A stretch of DNA of 64,000 nucleotides from Streptomyces sp. NBC_01465 (GTDB lineage: Bacteria > Actinomycetota > Actinomycetes > Streptomycetales > Streptomycetaceae). The translations under genes and the position numbers were made by a program. Under the pieces are notes generated by a model, which made no database searches, was not told where the DNA came from, and was given only the letters and a program-made list of their open reading frames with translations. The DNA lies in contig NZ_CP109467.1 of assembly GCF_036227325.1 (NCBI RefSeq), positions 1,798,001-1,862,000 of the forward strand, read 5' to 3'. This document shows, in pieces, positions 1 through 11,364 of the stretch (its first letter is position 1; each line of letters starts with the position of its first letter).

Positions 1-472
1 ATTCGACGGCGTCGATCCCCGCGGACTTGCGGCCGCCGTGGGTGGTGACCTCGAAGGAGCCCGATGCCGTACGGCGGGCGTCCACCGACAGGACCAGGAC
101 CTGGCGGCCGAAGCGCTCGGCGATCTCGCGGATCAGGTCGGGGCGGGCGATGGCGGCGGTGTTGACGCCCACCTTGTCCGCGCCGGCCCGCAGGAGCTTG
201 TCGACGTCCTCGGTCGTACGGACGCCGCCTCCGACCGTGAGCGGGATGAAGACCTGCTCGGCGGTGCGGCGGACCACGTCGTACGTCGTCTCGCGGTTGC
301 CGGAGGACGCCGTGATGTCGAGGAAGGTCAGCTCGTCCGCGCCCTCGGCGTCGTACAGCTTGGCCATCTCGACCGGGTCGCCCGCATCGCGCAGGTTCTG
401 GAAGTTGACGCCCTTGACCACCCGGCCGTTGTCGACGTCGAGGCAGGGGATGACGCGTATGGCGAGGCTCAT
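1..472 (-). CDS. hisF: Imidazole glycerol phosphate synthase subunit HisF (3' end outside window)
   Basis: Cyclase subunit that, with HisH, turns PRFAR and ammonia into imidazole glycerol phosphate and AICAR in histidine synthesis. About 157 N-terminal residues of a roughly 250-residue (beta/alpha)8 barrel are present. The start reads [13 protein letters not shown], whose Asp is the family's first catalytic acid; GGGVRT and LSVDAR (second catalytic Asp) follow. The ATG overlaps the stop of the upstream ridA as ATGA, so translation is probably coupled. It is the last his gene visible, and the reading frame is open to the window edge. Confidence 0.97.
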   Translation of the reverse strand, partial: MSLAIRVIPCLDVDNGRVVKGVNFQNLRDAGDPVEMAKLYDAEGADELTFLDITASSGNRETTYDVVRRTAEQVFIPLTVGGGVRTTEDVDKLLRAGADKVGVNTAAIARPDLIREIAERFGRQVLVLSVDARRTASGSFEVTTHGGRKSAGIDAVE

Positions 473-870
473 GACGCTTCAGCTCCTCGGTACGCCTCGA
501 TCTCGACCTCTACCACCAGGCTGGGGTCCACGAATCCCGAGACGATGATCATCGATGCGGCCGGGCGGACCGCGTCGAAGAGCTCCTTGTGGGCGCGGCC
601 CACGTCGTCGACGTCCCGGGCGTGCGTGATGTACATCCGGGTGCGGACCACGTGGCTCGCGTCCAGGCCCAGCTCCTTGAGCGCGTCGATCGCCACGTTG
701 AAGGCGGCGATCGCCTGCTCGTACGGGCCGCCTTCGGCGATCCGGCCGTTGACGACCGCGGTGCAACCCGACAGCAGGACAAGGCCGTTGGGCAGTTCGA
801 CGGCTCGCGAGTAGCCGAAGCGCTCCTCCCAGGGGCCGCCCGAGGAGATCTTCCGTACGGAGTCGGTCAT
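469..870 (-). CDS. RidA-family protein (reactive imine/enamine deaminase) inside the his operon
   Basis: A 133-residue protein of the RidA/YjgF/YER057c family, usually about 130 residues. Such proteins hydrolyse reactive enamines and imines released by PLP enzymes. Family features are the N-terminal [17 protein letters not shown] strand, the [13 protein letters not shown] segment with an Arg at the usual ligand-binding place, and a C-terminal [10 protein letters not shown] strand. It overlaps priA upstream and hisF downstream, both as ATGA, so it is an integral member of the operon. A link to histidine metabolism (2-aminoacrylate or a pathway imine) is inference. It could also be a non-deaminating member of the family. 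Confidence 0.9.
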   Translation of the reverse strand: MTDSVRKISSGGPWEERFGYSRAVELPNGLVLLSGCTAVVNGRIAEGGPYEQAIAAFNVAIDALKELGLDASHVVRTRMYITHARDVDDVGRAHKELFDAVRPAASMIIVSGFVDPSLVVEVEIEAYRGAEAS

Positions 871-1607
871 GACGCCACCACCTTCAGGGCCTCTTCCAGG
901 GTGAAGGCCTCCGCGTACAGGGCCTTTCCTACGATCGCGCCCTCGACGCCCTCGGGGACGAGGGTGGAGATGGCGCGCAGGTCGTCCAGGGACGAGACGC
1001 CGCCCGAGGCGACGACCGGCTTGTCGGTGGCGGCGCAGACGTTGCGCAGGAGCTCCAGGTTCGGGCCCGTGAGCGTGCCGTCCTTGGCGATGTCCGTCAC
1101 CACGTAGCGGGCGCAGCCCTCGGAGTCGAGGCGCGCCAGGGTCTCGTAGAGGTCGCCGCCGTCGCGGGTCCAGCCGCGGCCTCGCAGCGTCGTGCCCTTG
1201 ACGTCCAGGCCGACGGCGATCTTGTCGCCGTACCGGGCGATGACCTTGGCGACCCACTCCGGGGTTTCCAGGGCCGCGGTGCCGAGGTTGACGCGGGTGC
1301 AGCCGGTGGCGAGGGCCGCTTCGAGCGTGGCGTCGTCGCGGATGCCGCCCGAGAGCTCGACCTTGATGTCCATCGCGGCGGAGACCTCGGAGATCAGCGC
1401 CCGGTTGTCGCCGGTGCCGAACGCGGCGTCGAGGTCGACCAGGTGCAGCCATTCGGCGCCGGCGCGCTGCCAGGTGAGGGCGGCTTCGAGCGGGGAGCCG
1501 TAGTTGGTCTCGGAACCCGACTCGCCGTGGACGAGGCGGACCGCCTGGCCGTCGCGGACATCCACGGCGGGGAGGAGTTCGAGCTTCTTCGACGTAGGCG
1601 TAGGCAT
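867..1607 (-). CDS. priA: Phosphoribosyl isomerase A (HisA/TrpF bifunctional)
   Basis: A 246-residue (beta/alpha)8 isomerase. In actinobacteria this single enzyme usually isomerises both ProFAR (histidine pathway, HisA role) and PRA (tryptophan pathway, TrpF role). The N-terminal [10 protein letters not shown] carries the general-base Asp, ELSGGIRDD the phosphate-binding loop, and [13 protein letters not shown] the second acidic residue. The start ATG overlaps the hisH stop by one base (TGATG). Bifunctionality is inferred from the lineage, since no trpF is visible here to test it. Confidence 0.95.
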   Translation of the reverse strand: MPTPTSKKLELLPAVDVRDGQAVRLVHGESGSETNYGSPLEAALTWQRAGAEWLHLVDLDAAFGTGDNRALISEVSAAMDIKVELSGGIRDDATLEAALATGCTRVNLGTAALETPEWVAKVIARYGDKIAVGLDVKGTTLRGRGWTRDGGDLYETLARLDSEGCARYVVTDIAKDGTLTGPNLELLRNVCAATDKPVVASGGVSSLDDLRAISTLVPEGVEGAIVGKALYAEAFTLEEALKVVAS

Positions 1608-2248
1608 CAGAGGGTTCCGATCCAGTTGGTCAGCAGCTGGGCGCCGGCGTCGCCGGACTTCTCGGGGTGGAACTGGGTGGCCCACAGGGCGCCGTTCTCG
1701 ACGGCCGAGACGAAGCGCTCGCCGTGCGTGGACCAGGTGACGCGCGGGGCCCTGATGGCCGGATTGGTGACTTCCAGGGACCAGTCGTGGGCCGCGTAGG
1801 AGTGCACGAAGTAGTAGCGCGCGTCGGCGTCCAGGCCCGCGAACAGCTGGGTATCGACCGGGGCTTCGACAGTGTTCCAGCCCATGTGCGGTACGACGTC
1901 GGCCTTGAGCGGGCCGACCGTGCCGGGCCACTCGTCGAGGCCTTCGGTCTCCACGCCGTGCTCGATGCCCCGCTCGAAGAGGATCTGCATCCCGACGCAG
2001 ATGCCCATCACGGGGCGGCCGCCGGCGAGACGGCGGCCGACGATCCAGTCGCCGCGCGCGTCCTTCAGTCCCTGCATACAGGCGGAGAAGGCGCCGACGC
2101 CGGGGACGAGGAGGCCGTCCGCCGCCATGGCCCTGTCGTAGTCGCGGGTGATCTCGACGTCCGCGCCGACGTGCGCGAGGGCGCGCTCGGCGGAACGGAC
2201 GTTGCCGAAGCCGTAGTCGAAGACCACGACCTTCTTGGGAGTGCTCAT
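1607..2248 (-). CDS. hisH: Imidazole glycerol phosphate synthase glutamine amidotransferase subunit HisH
   Basis: A class I glutaminase of 213 residues that supplies ammonia to HisF. The nucleophile is Cys84 in GICVGMQ, and the His-Glu pair of the triad is in QFHPEKS near residue 195. The oxyanion-strand motif PGVGAF is near residue 50. Length matches the family (about 200-215). The start ATG overlaps the stop of the small membrane protein as ATGA, and the stop overlaps priA, giving a tightly packed hisH-priA-ridA-hisF block. Confidence 0.97.
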   Translation of the reverse strand: MSTPKKVVVFDYGFGNVRSAERALAHVGADVEITRDYDRAMAADGLLVPGVGAFSACMQGLKDARGDWIVGRRLAGGRPVMGICVGMQILFERGIEHGVETEGLDEWPGTVGPLKADVVPHMGWNTVEAPVDTQLFAGLDADARYYFVHSYAAHDWSLEVTNPAIRAPRVTWSTHGERFVSAVENGALWATQFHPEKSGDAGAQLLTNWIGTL

Positions 2249-2412
2249 GACCACAGCCCCTGAATGCGCAGGATGCCGGCGAGCAGACACATCACCGAGC
2301 CGATGGAGAGCAGCACGATGAGGCTGGCGGGCATCTTCTGCTTGGCGAAGGAGTAGACGCCGCCGGCGAGGAAGAGGCCGAGGACGATCAGGATGGTGTT
2401 GAGGCCAGTCAT
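2245..2412 (-). CDS. Small two-helix membrane protein between hisB and hisH
   Basis: A 55-residue protein with two predicted transmembrane helices (about residues 5-20 and 29-46) joined by a short basic loop (FAKQKMP). There is no signal-peptide cleavage site and no known catalytic motif. The ATG lies two bases after the hisB stop, and its own stop overlaps hisH as ATGA, so it is translated as part of the his operon. I do not recognise a function. Its conserved-looking placement suggests a coupled spacer gene or a membrane factor. Confidence that it is a real gene is high because both junctions fit exactly. Confidence 0.8.
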   Translation of the reverse strand: MTGLNTILIVLGLFLAGGVYSFAKQKMPASLIVLLSIGSVMCLLAGILRIQGLWS

Positions 2413-2414
2413 GC

Positions 2415-5455
<3,041 letters not shown>

Positions 5456-5482
5456 TCAGACGGCCTCCGGCGCCCGTCGCCC

Positions 5483-5499
5483 GTATCAATGGCTGATAC
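5483..5499. promoter_or_regulatory. Perfect 6-5-6 inverted repeat between hisD and the divergent gene
   Basis: The sequence is GTATCA, five bases (ATGGC), then TGATAC, a perfect dyad. It lies 40 bp upstream of hisD and about 66 bp upstream of the divergent GTG at 5566, where either promoter could sit. A dimeric regulator site is a reasonable inference. I cannot assign the regulator, and no strong -10/-35 pair is obvious nearby. Confidence 0.45.
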
Positions 5500-5565
5500 A
5501 CACCGCGACCTCCCCTGGTGACCACTAGCGTTCGCCCCATCACTCATGGGCAGGGAGGGGCGGCA

Positions 5566-7149
5566 GTGACGGAGGCGCAGGACGACGGGGATGCGCCGGA
5601 CTGGCTGACCGGGTGCGAGCTGGGGATGTGGCAGGCGTTCCGCAACGGGAGCACGTACGACCTGCGCACCCGCAACCCGGTCCTGGACGACCCGTTCTCC
5701 GCCCGCCCCTGGGGCCCCGAGCGCACGGTTCGTGCCCGGGTCGTGGCGCTGCTGCTGCTCAGCGGGCCGCCCGCGCTGGCGGGGCGGGTGGCGGCGCTGA
5801 AGCTCGACGGGGTGCAGATCAGCGGGACGCTGGACCTCTCCGGCGGGACGGTCGAGCCGTACGTGGAGCTGAACAACTGCCGCTTCGAGAACGAGGTGCT
5901 GCTGCCCGAGTGCCGCTTCGCGACCGTCCGCATGGTCGCCTGCGCGATCCCGCGCCTGGAGGCCGCCCGGCTGCACACGGAGGGCGATCTGCATCTGCCG
6001 CGCTGCCGGGTGCCGGGCGGGATCCGGCTCACGGACGCGCACATCGGCACCGATCTGCTGATCAGCCAGCTGGTGGTGGGACCCGACCGCAAGGGGCGCT
6101 CGATCGCCGCCGACGGGCTGTTCGTCACCCAGGACCTGCAGGCCGAGCAGATCGAGTCGCACGGCGAGATCAGTCTGCGGGCGGCGAAGGTCGGGGTCTC
6201 GCTGAGCCTGAACGGCAGCCGGCTGCTCAACCCGGGCGGGCGCCGCGCGCTGAACGCGCCGCAGCTGACCGTCGAGCGGACCTTCTATCTGACGGCGTCC
6301 GCGGTCTTCGGCACCGGCACTCCCCCGTACGGAATGAGCCAGACCCCGGCACGCGGCACCCGCATCCAGCCCCTGGTGTGCGAGGGCGAGATGCGGCTCG
6401 ACGACGGGCGGTTCGGGGACGCGGTCGACTTCGAGTCGGCGCGGTTCGTGCTGCGCGACGACCAGGAGCTGTCGCTGCGCCGGATCCAGACGCCCGAACT
6501 GCGCTTCCTCGGCGAGCGGCCCGAGCGGGGGAAGGTGGTGCTCTCGGGCGCCCGGGTCGTCAACCTGGTCGACATGTCGACGAGTTGGCCCGATCCCGGG
6601 GGCCTGGCGATGGGCGGTTTCGCGTACGAGAACCTCATCCCGGTCGGGCACTTCCCGCTGACGCGGCGCCTGGAGTGGGTGCTGGCGGCGACCCCTGAGT
6701 ACGCCCCGGAACCGTACGAGCGCCTCGCCGCGGTCCTGCGCGCCAGTGGCGAGGACGCCGACGCCCGCGAGGTGCTCCTGGCCAAGCAGCGCAGACGGCG
6801 CGAGACGCTGCCGCTCGCCGCGAAGCTCTGGGGCTATCTGCAGGACTGGACGGTCGCGTACGGCTACCGCCCGGGCCGCGCCGCCCTGTGGATGGCGGTC
6901 CTGTGGGCGGCGGGCGCCCTGGCCTTCTCCCGGTACGACCCGGCCCCGATCCAGCCGGACCAGCACCCGCAGTGGAACGCGGCGCTCTACGCCCTGGACC
7001 TCCTGGTCCCGGTGATCAATCTCGGCCAGGACGGCTACTGGAAGCTCTCCGGCGGCTGGCAGTGGGCGGCGGCAGCGCTGATCCTGCTGGGCTGGATCCT
7101 GGCGACGACGGTGGCGACGGGTGCGTCACGACTGCTGCGCCGGGGCTGA
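5566..7149 (+). CDS. Membrane protein of unknown function with beta-strand repeat-like region
   Basis: A 527-residue protein. I chose the GTG preceded by GGGAGGGG five bases upstream; a GTG 48 bases earlier has no such site. Residues of about 65-330 alternate short hydrophobic strands with turns ([39 protein letters not shown]), reminiscent of pentapeptide-repeat or right-handed beta-helix proteins but irregular. Two transmembrane helices close the protein (near residues 435-455 and 493-520). I recall such proteins being labelled membrane-associated oxidoreductase in Streptomyces, but I see no NAD, FAD or metal motif that supports this. It is divergent from the his operon. Confidence 0.8.
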   Translation: MTEAQDDGDAPDWLTGCELGMWQAFRNGSTYDLRTRNPVLDDPFSARPWGPERTVRARVVALLLLSGPPALAGRVAALKLDGVQISGTLDLSGGTVEPYVELNNCRFENEVLLPECRFATVRMVACAIPRLEAARLHTEGDLHLPRCRVPGGIRLTDAHIGTDLLISQLVVGPDRKGRSIAADGLFVTQDLQAEQIESHGEISLRAAKVGVSLSLNGSRLLNPGGRRALNAPQLTVERTFYLTASAVFGTGTPPYGMSQTPARGTRIQPLVCEGEMRLDDGRFGDAVDFESARFVLRDDQELSLRRIQTPELRFLGERPERGKVVLSGARVVNLVDMSTSWPDPGGLAMGGFAYENLIPVGHFPLTRRLEWVLAATPEYAPEPYERLAAVLRASGEDADAREVLLAKQRRRRETLPLAAKLWGYLQDWTVAYGYRPGRAALWMAVLWAAGALAFSRYDPAPIQPDQHPQWNAALYALDLLVPVINLGQDGYWKLSGGWQWAAAALILLGWILATTVATGASRLLRRG

Positions 7150-7278
7150 CGGTCACCGCACACGGCCGCATCTTTACCGGGCCTTGACCCGCCCGCGTAC
7201 AACCATCACGGCCTCTGCCAAAGCTTCACAGTGGCCCACTGGCGCCGCTCCCACCTGCGGTTTTCAATGGATCGCACC

Positions 7279-8295
7279 ATGTCTTTCGTACGAGCCCTGA
7301 TCAGCACCAAGCGCCTGCTGCGGCAGACGCCACCGCTCGCGCCCGGCCTGCCCGCCGCCGACGAGCTGCTGCTCGACGCCCCCGACGAGCGGCTCGCCCC
7401 CGCGCTCGTCGCCGCCGCCCTGGGCGAGTACGAACCGGCCGCCAAGCTCCTGGCCACCACCCGTGACGCCGCCGAGTGGGAGAACCGCGACCGCTACGTC
7501 ATGCGCCTCGCCGCCTTCGCGCACAGCCGCCACGAGTGGCTCGCCGACTGGCTGGGCGCCTCCCCCGAGGACCCCGACGCGCTGCTGGTCAAGGCCGAGC
7601 TCGCGGTGCGCAGGGCCTGGGAGTCGCCCGCGCGCGCCGAGCGGCTGCGCGAGATCGGCCCGCTGATCGGGGCCGCCGCGGACGCCGATCCGCGCGACCC
7701 CGTGCCGTGGCGCGTGGCGCTCGACCACGCCCGCGGCACCCACGCCTCGCACTCCGAGTTCGAGACGCTGTGGGAACAGGCCATACGGCGCTCCTCGCAC
7801 CACTACGGCTGTCATGTGGCCGCCCTCCAGTACCTCTCCGCCCAGTGGTACGGCTCGCACAGCGAGTGCTTCGACTTCGCCGAACAGGCCGCAGAGGACT
7901 CCCTGCCCGGCTCGCTGATCCAGGCCCTCCCGGTCCGCGCGGCGTACGCGTACCTCCTCAACGGAGGCCGTCTGGCCGTCGCGACGGAGCGGATCGACGC
8001 GGCCGCCGACCTCGCGATCGCGCTCTCCGCCGGGTACGAGGTCGGCGACGCCTGGCCGGCGGAGGTCCGCAATCTCCTCGCGTACGTGCTGATCAGACGG
8101 GAGCGCTGGGCCGACGCACTCGAACAGTTCCGGCTGATCGGCCCCTACGCGACGTCCTTCCCGTGGGCCCAGCTGGGCGACGATCCGCTGGGCCGCTTCA
8201 TCGAACTGCGCGACGCCGTGTGCATCGGAACGGCCGCGTCCACACCGCTTGGCCAGGCGGCCGGACGCCGCCGCTCCGGCGGCCATTACGCTTGA
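7279..8295 (+). CDS. Hypothetical protein, alpha-helical repeat-like (DUF4034-type suspected)
   Basis: A soluble, Ala/Leu/Arg-rich protein of 338 residues with helices of TPR-like spacing (for example FAEQAAEDSLPGSLIQALPV and ALEQFRLIGPYA) and no signal peptide or membrane helix. There is no catalytic signature. The start at MSFVRALIST is the likeliest of three in-frame starts (7231, 7267, 7279), but none has a good ribosome site. The next gene begins five bases after its stop, so the two are probably co-transcribed. The DUF4034 assignment is tentative, and the function is unknown. Confidence 0.7.
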   Translation: MSFVRALISTKRLLRQTPPLAPGLPAADELLLDAPDERLAPALVAAALGEYEPAAKLLATTRDAAEWENRDRYVMRLAAFAHSRHEWLADWLGASPEDPDALLVKAELAVRRAWESPARAERLREIGPLIGAAADADPRDPVPWRVALDHARGTHASHSEFETLWEQAIRRSSHHYGCHVAALQYLSAQWYGSHSECFDFAEQAAEDSLPGSLIQALPVRAAYAYLLNGGRLAVATERIDAAADLAIALSAGYEVGDAWPAEVRNLLAYVLIRRERWADALEQFRLIGPYATSFPWAQLGDDPLGRFIELRDAVCIGTAASTPLGQAAGRRRSGGHYA

Positions 8296-8300
8296 GCGTT

Positions 8301-9041
8301 GTGACCACCGTTCGTCTCCCCCTCTTCCCGCTCAACTCGGTGCTGTTCCCGGGCCTCGTGCTGCCCCTGAACATCTTCGAGGAGCGTTATCGCGCCATGA
8401 TGCGCGAGTTGCTCAAGACCGACGAGGACGAGCCGCGCCGCTTCGCCGTGGTGGCCATCAGGGACGGCCGCGAGGTCGCCCCGACGGCCCCCGGGATGCC
8501 GGACCAGACCAACCGCCTCGAACTGGGCCCCACGGCCGGCTTCGGCGCCGACCCCGCGCAGGCCTTCCACCGGGTGGGCTGCATCGCGGACGCGGCGACG
8601 ATCAGGGAGCGCGACGACGGCAGCTTCGAGGTCCTGGCGACGGGCACGACCCGGGTCAGGATCCTCTCGGTGGACTCCACAGGACCGTTCCTGACGGCCG
8701 AACTGGAGGAGCTGGAGGAGGACGCGGGCGACGAGGCGGGCACACTCGCGGAGGGCGTCCTGCGAGCCTTCCGCAACTACCAGAAGCGGCTGGCGGGAGC
8801 ACGCGAACGCTCCCTCACCACAGGAGCGGACCTCCCGGACGAGCCATCGGTCGTCTCGTACCTGGTCGCGGCAGCGGTAGTCCTGGACGTCCCCGCGAAG
8901 CAGCGCCTGCTCCAGGCCCCCGACACGGCGACCCGTCTCCGCGAGGAACTGAAGCTCCTGCGCACGGAAACGGCGGTCATCCGCCACCTCCCGTCGCTGC
9001 CCGCGACGGAGCTGACGCGGCACCCGACGAACCCCAACTGA
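8301..9041 (+). CDS. Lon N-terminal (substrate-binding) domain protein
   Basis: A stand-alone Lon-N domain protein of 246 residues. The opening LPLFPLNSVLFPGLVLPLNI is the classic PUA-like Lon N-terminal strand-turn, followed by IFEERYRAMM and, near the middle, GCIADAATIRERDDGSFEVL and a TGTTRVRIL strand. The ATPase and protease domains of Lon are absent. Such proteins are widespread and may bind unfolded or regulatory substrates; the role is unproven. The GTG start lies five bases after the preceding stop. The YbaK-type gene begins 10 bases downstream, so 7279-9549 is probably one transcript. Confidence 0.9.
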   Translation: MTTVRLPLFPLNSVLFPGLVLPLNIFEERYRAMMRELLKTDEDEPRRFAVVAIRDGREVAPTAPGMPDQTNRLELGPTAGFGADPAQAFHRVGCIADAATIRERDDGSFEVLATGTTRVRILSVDSTGPFLTAELEELEEDAGDEAGTLAEGVLRAFRNYQKRLAGARERSLTTGADLPDEPSVVSYLVAAAVVLDVPAKQRLLQAPDTATRLREELKLLRTETAVIRHLPSLPATELTRHPTNPN

Positions 9042-9051
9042 GGCGGCCCGG

Positions 9052-9549
9052 ATGGCAAAGAAGCCGAAGAAGCAGTCCGGCGGCACGCCCGCCACAGTCG
9101 CCCTCACGGCAGCGGGCACGCCGTACACCCTGCACGCGTACGAACACGACCCCGCGGCCCCCTCCTACGGCGAGGAGGCCGCCGAGGCACTGGGCGTGAC
9201 GCCGGACCGGGTGTTCAAGACACTCCTGGCGGACGTGGACGGCGACCTGACGGTGGCGGTGGTCCCGGTGTCGGGCTCCCTGGACCTCAAGGCCCTGGCG
9301 ACGGCGGTCGGCGGCAAACGGGCGACGATGGCGGACCCGGCAACGGCGGAACGCTCCACGGGCTACGTCCTGGGCGGCATCTCCCCCCTGGGCCAGCGCA
9401 AGAAGCTCCGCACGGTCCTGGACGCCTCGGCCTCGGCGCACACCACGATCTGCATCTCGGCGGGCCGCCGCGGCCTGGAGGTGGAGCTGTCCCCGGAGGA
9501 CCTGGCAACGCTGACGGCTGCGGTACTGGCGCCGATCGGGCGTGCGTAG
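9052..9549 (+). CDS. ybaK: YbaK/EbsC-type aminoacyl-tRNA deacylase (Cys-tRNA(Pro) deacylase)
   Basis: A 165-residue trans-editing domain that hydrolyses mischarged tRNA, classically Cys-tRNA(Pro). The conserved Lys is in DRVFKTLLAD, and the family motifs GGKRATMAD and GYVLGGISPLGQRKKL are intact. The N-terminus is short and basic (MAKKPKKQSGG). Length is normal for the family. It ends a short plus-strand operon, and the bL37-like mini-gene follows 39 bases later. Substrate specificity is inferred from the family. Confidence 0.92.
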   Translation: MAKKPKKQSGGTPATVALTAAGTPYTLHAYEHDPAAPSYGEEAAEALGVTPDRVFKTLLADVDGDLTVAVVPVSGSLDLKALATAVGGKRATMADPATAERSTGYVLGGISPLGQRKKLRTVLDASASAHTTICISAGRRGLEVELSPEDLATLTAAVLAPIGRA

Positions 9550-9588
9550 GGGCTCGACGGGACGGTTGTCCTCGATTACGACGGACAC

Positions 9589-9663
9589 ATGTCGAAAAAA
9601 ACGCGCATGCGAAAGTGGCGGGTAAAGAAGAACAAGTCGAACCACGGCCGCCGCCCGGCATGA
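9589..9663 (+). CDS. Candidate ribosomal protein bL37 (24 residues)
   Basis: A 24-codon ORF starting MSKKTRMRKWRVKK and ending NKSNHGRRPA. It is Lys/Arg-rich and closes with the NHG(R/K)RP motif that I recall from bL37, the 24-residue large-subunit protein found in mycobacterial ribosomes. It has the right size, charge and C-terminal motif, and lies alone between ybaK and a convergent operon. The upstream ribosome site is weak. Below usual gene-calling cutoffs, it is easily missed. Assignment rests on remembered similarity and has not been aligned. Confidence 0.7.
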   Translation: MSKKTRMRKWRVKKNKSNHGRRPA

Positions 9664-9800
9664 TCAAGCCGTCCGGCGATTGAGGACCGGGGGCGGAGCC
9701 CCCGAACAGGCGACGGGGCCCGGGGTCTGGGGCGGGAGCCCCCCACGCGGCGGAGCCGCACAATGTCACAGTCGGGAAGGGGCGGGGTGGGGGAATCCCT
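9664..9800. repeat. Streptomyces-type intergenic repeat with nested hairpins
   Basis: The segment begins with GCCGTCCGGCGATTGAGGAC, then GGGGGCGGAGCCCCC (a hairpin), GGGGTCTGGGGCGGGAGCCCC and GGGAAGGGGCGGGGTGGGGGAA. This combination of GTCCGGCG(A/T)TTGAGGAC with G-rich hairpins is familiar to me as a dispersed intergenic element in Streptomyces genomes. It lies between convergent transcription units and may act as a bidirectional terminator. Copy number cannot be judged from one window. Confidence 0.6.
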
Positions 9801-9818
9801 CCCGCCCGGACCCGCGCC

Positions 9819-10508
9819 CTACACCCCTGGCGGCCGCTCGTCCTGAGCCCGCTGCTCCAGCGAAGGCACCGGCCCGTCAAAAGCCCCCGCACCCGCGTCC
9901 GCCACAGCGTAAGACGCCCACGGCTCAGGATCCCGAGGCCCGAACAACGCGGTCAACGCAAGATGCACAATCATCGCCGCCACAGGCCAAGCCAACAGCG
10001 CCCCCTTGGCAGCAAGCTTCAGCGGCGCATCAAACGTGACCCCCTTGCCCGCCTTCAGCGCGGCCGCGACCACATCGTCGTCGGGCCCGAGCAACAGCCC
10101 CACCCGCCAAGCAAGCACCGCACCGAGCAGCCCGCCCACAGCAAGCCCCAGCACCAGAGGAATCCCCCCGCGCCGCCGCACCAGGAAAACAACAACCGCG
10201 CTCACCACACCGAAAGCCAGCGCGAGCAGCAGAAACGTGCCGTCCGCGCCCACCGCCTCCTCGCCCTCGGTGTTCTTCAGAAAGACGGCCTTGCCGTCCG
10301 ACACCAGCGGAACCTTGGGAGCGAGCCACGCCCACAGCACCCCGAGCAGCACGCCCGTGACGGCGATCGCCACGGCGACCACCGCGGCCTGCCAGATCTC
10401 GGTCCCGACTCCGGGCCCCTCGTCGACCGCGGAGGCGTCCTGATAGGGCCCTCCGGGCGGAGGCGTCTGCTGATGAGGCTGCTGAGGAGGCGTCAGTGGT
10501 GCGGTCAC
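9819..10508 (-). CDS. Membrane protein, DUF2567-like, in ABC exporter operon
   Basis: A 229-residue protein with a Pro/Gln-rich cytoplasmic N-terminus (about 35 residues) and four predicted helices: near residues 41-63, 90-110, 116-140 and 165-190. It resembles the actinobacterial DUF2567 group. No catalytic motif is seen. The GTG start (VTAPLTPPQQ) has only an AGG run directly in front, so the start is uncertain by a few codons. It lies 34 bases after the ABC permease and is probably co-transcribed. A role as an accessory to the exporter is a guess from context. Confidence 0.75.
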   Translation of the reverse strand: MTAPLTPPQQPHQQTPPPGGPYQDASAVDEGPGVGTEIWQAAVVAVAIAVTGVLLGVLWAWLAPKVPLVSDGKAVFLKNTEGEEAVGADGTFLLLALAFGVVSAVVVFLVRRRGGIPLVLGLAVGGLLGAVLAWRVGLLLGPDDDVVAAALKAGKGVTFDAPLKLAAKGALLAWPVAAMIVHLALTALFGPRDPEPWASYAVADAGAGAFDGPVPSLEQRAQDERPPGV

Positions 10509-10542
10509 CCTGCCATCGTGCCAGGCGCGTCCGAACGCTGCC

Positions 10543-11364
10543 TCACCGGACCGCCGCCCGCCGGTACGCCCATGTGGCGACCGCGAGCGACAGAACACCG
10601 ACAACCCCGCACACCCCGAGGTCAAGTCCGATGACCGCCCAGTCGGGATGCGCGTCGAAGCTCCTGCCGAGCGCCTCCACCCCGTACGTGGAAGGCAGCA
10701 GATCACGCGCGTACGCAATCGGCCCCGGCAGCCGCCCGGCGGGCAGCACCCCGAGCAGCAGCGCCGCCGACATCCCCAACTGCCCGAGCAGCGTGGCGAG
10801 TTCCTGCCGCGGAGCCAGCAGCCCGAGAGCGGCCCCCAGCCCGGCGAGCGCGGCGCCGGACAGCGGAACGACCGCCACCAGCACCCACAGATGGCCCATC
10901 GGCAGCTGGAACAGCAGCGACCCGGCCACCGCGGTCACCACGGTCCCCGGCACGGTGAAGGAGGCGTACGCGCCCGCGGCACCCAGCACCACCGAGGCGG
11001 GCGGCACCGGCAGGGTGGCGTAATGATCAAGCCCCCCGCTGCTCCGAAGCGCCCCGAAATACTGAGCCAGCAGATTGAGAGCGACGAACGCGACGACAAG
11101 AACAGTCGACCCCGCGACGACAGCCCGCGCCTCGCTCCCCCCGTCGACGACCCCCCGCATCAGAACCATGATCCCGATGGACTGGAAGGTCGCCACGAAG
11201 AGCAGCGGGATCCGGGCGACACGGGCCCGCGAGAGCTGGGCCCGGTAGACCGCGGCGAGCGCGGGCAGCAGCCCCGCCCGCGGCGCGAGCGGCGCGGCCG
11301 CGCCGTCCTGGTCGTCCCCGGTACGCACAGAGGTCACCGCTCCCGCCGATACGACGGCACTCAC
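10543..11364 (-). CDS. ABC-2 type transporter permease
   Basis: A 273-residue integral membrane protein with about six helices (for example IPLLFVATFQSIGIMVLM, AVVAGSTVLVVAFVALNLLA and GVCGVVGVLSLAVATWAY). The layout, with a central helical block and a re-entrant loop rich in Gly/Pro, is that of ABC-2 (type V) exporter permeases. The GTG start overlaps the ATPase stop as GTGA, so the two are coupled. A second GTG nine codons later is possible. Substrate is unknown; such exporters carry drugs, lipids or polysaccharides. Confidence 0.87.
   Translation of the reverse strand: MSAVVSAGAVTSVRTGDDQDGAAAPLAPRAGLLPALAAVYRAQLSRARVARIPLLFVATFQSIGIMVLMRGVVDGGSEARAVVAGSTVLVVAFVALNLLAQYFGALRSSGGLDHYATLPVPPASVVLGAAGAYASFTVPGTVVTAVAGSLLFQLPMGHLWVLVAVVPLSGAALAGLGAALGLLAPRQELATLLGQLGMSAALLLGVLPAGRLPGPIAYARDLLPSTYGVEALGRSFDAHPDWAVIGLDLGVCGVVGVLSLAVATWAYRRAAVR

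Noticed and set aside
7229..7241. CAGTGG-C-CCACTG palindrome upstream of the 7279 gene
   Set aside because: Only six bases per arm with a one-base spacer in GC-rich DNA and no promoter next to it; likely chance.
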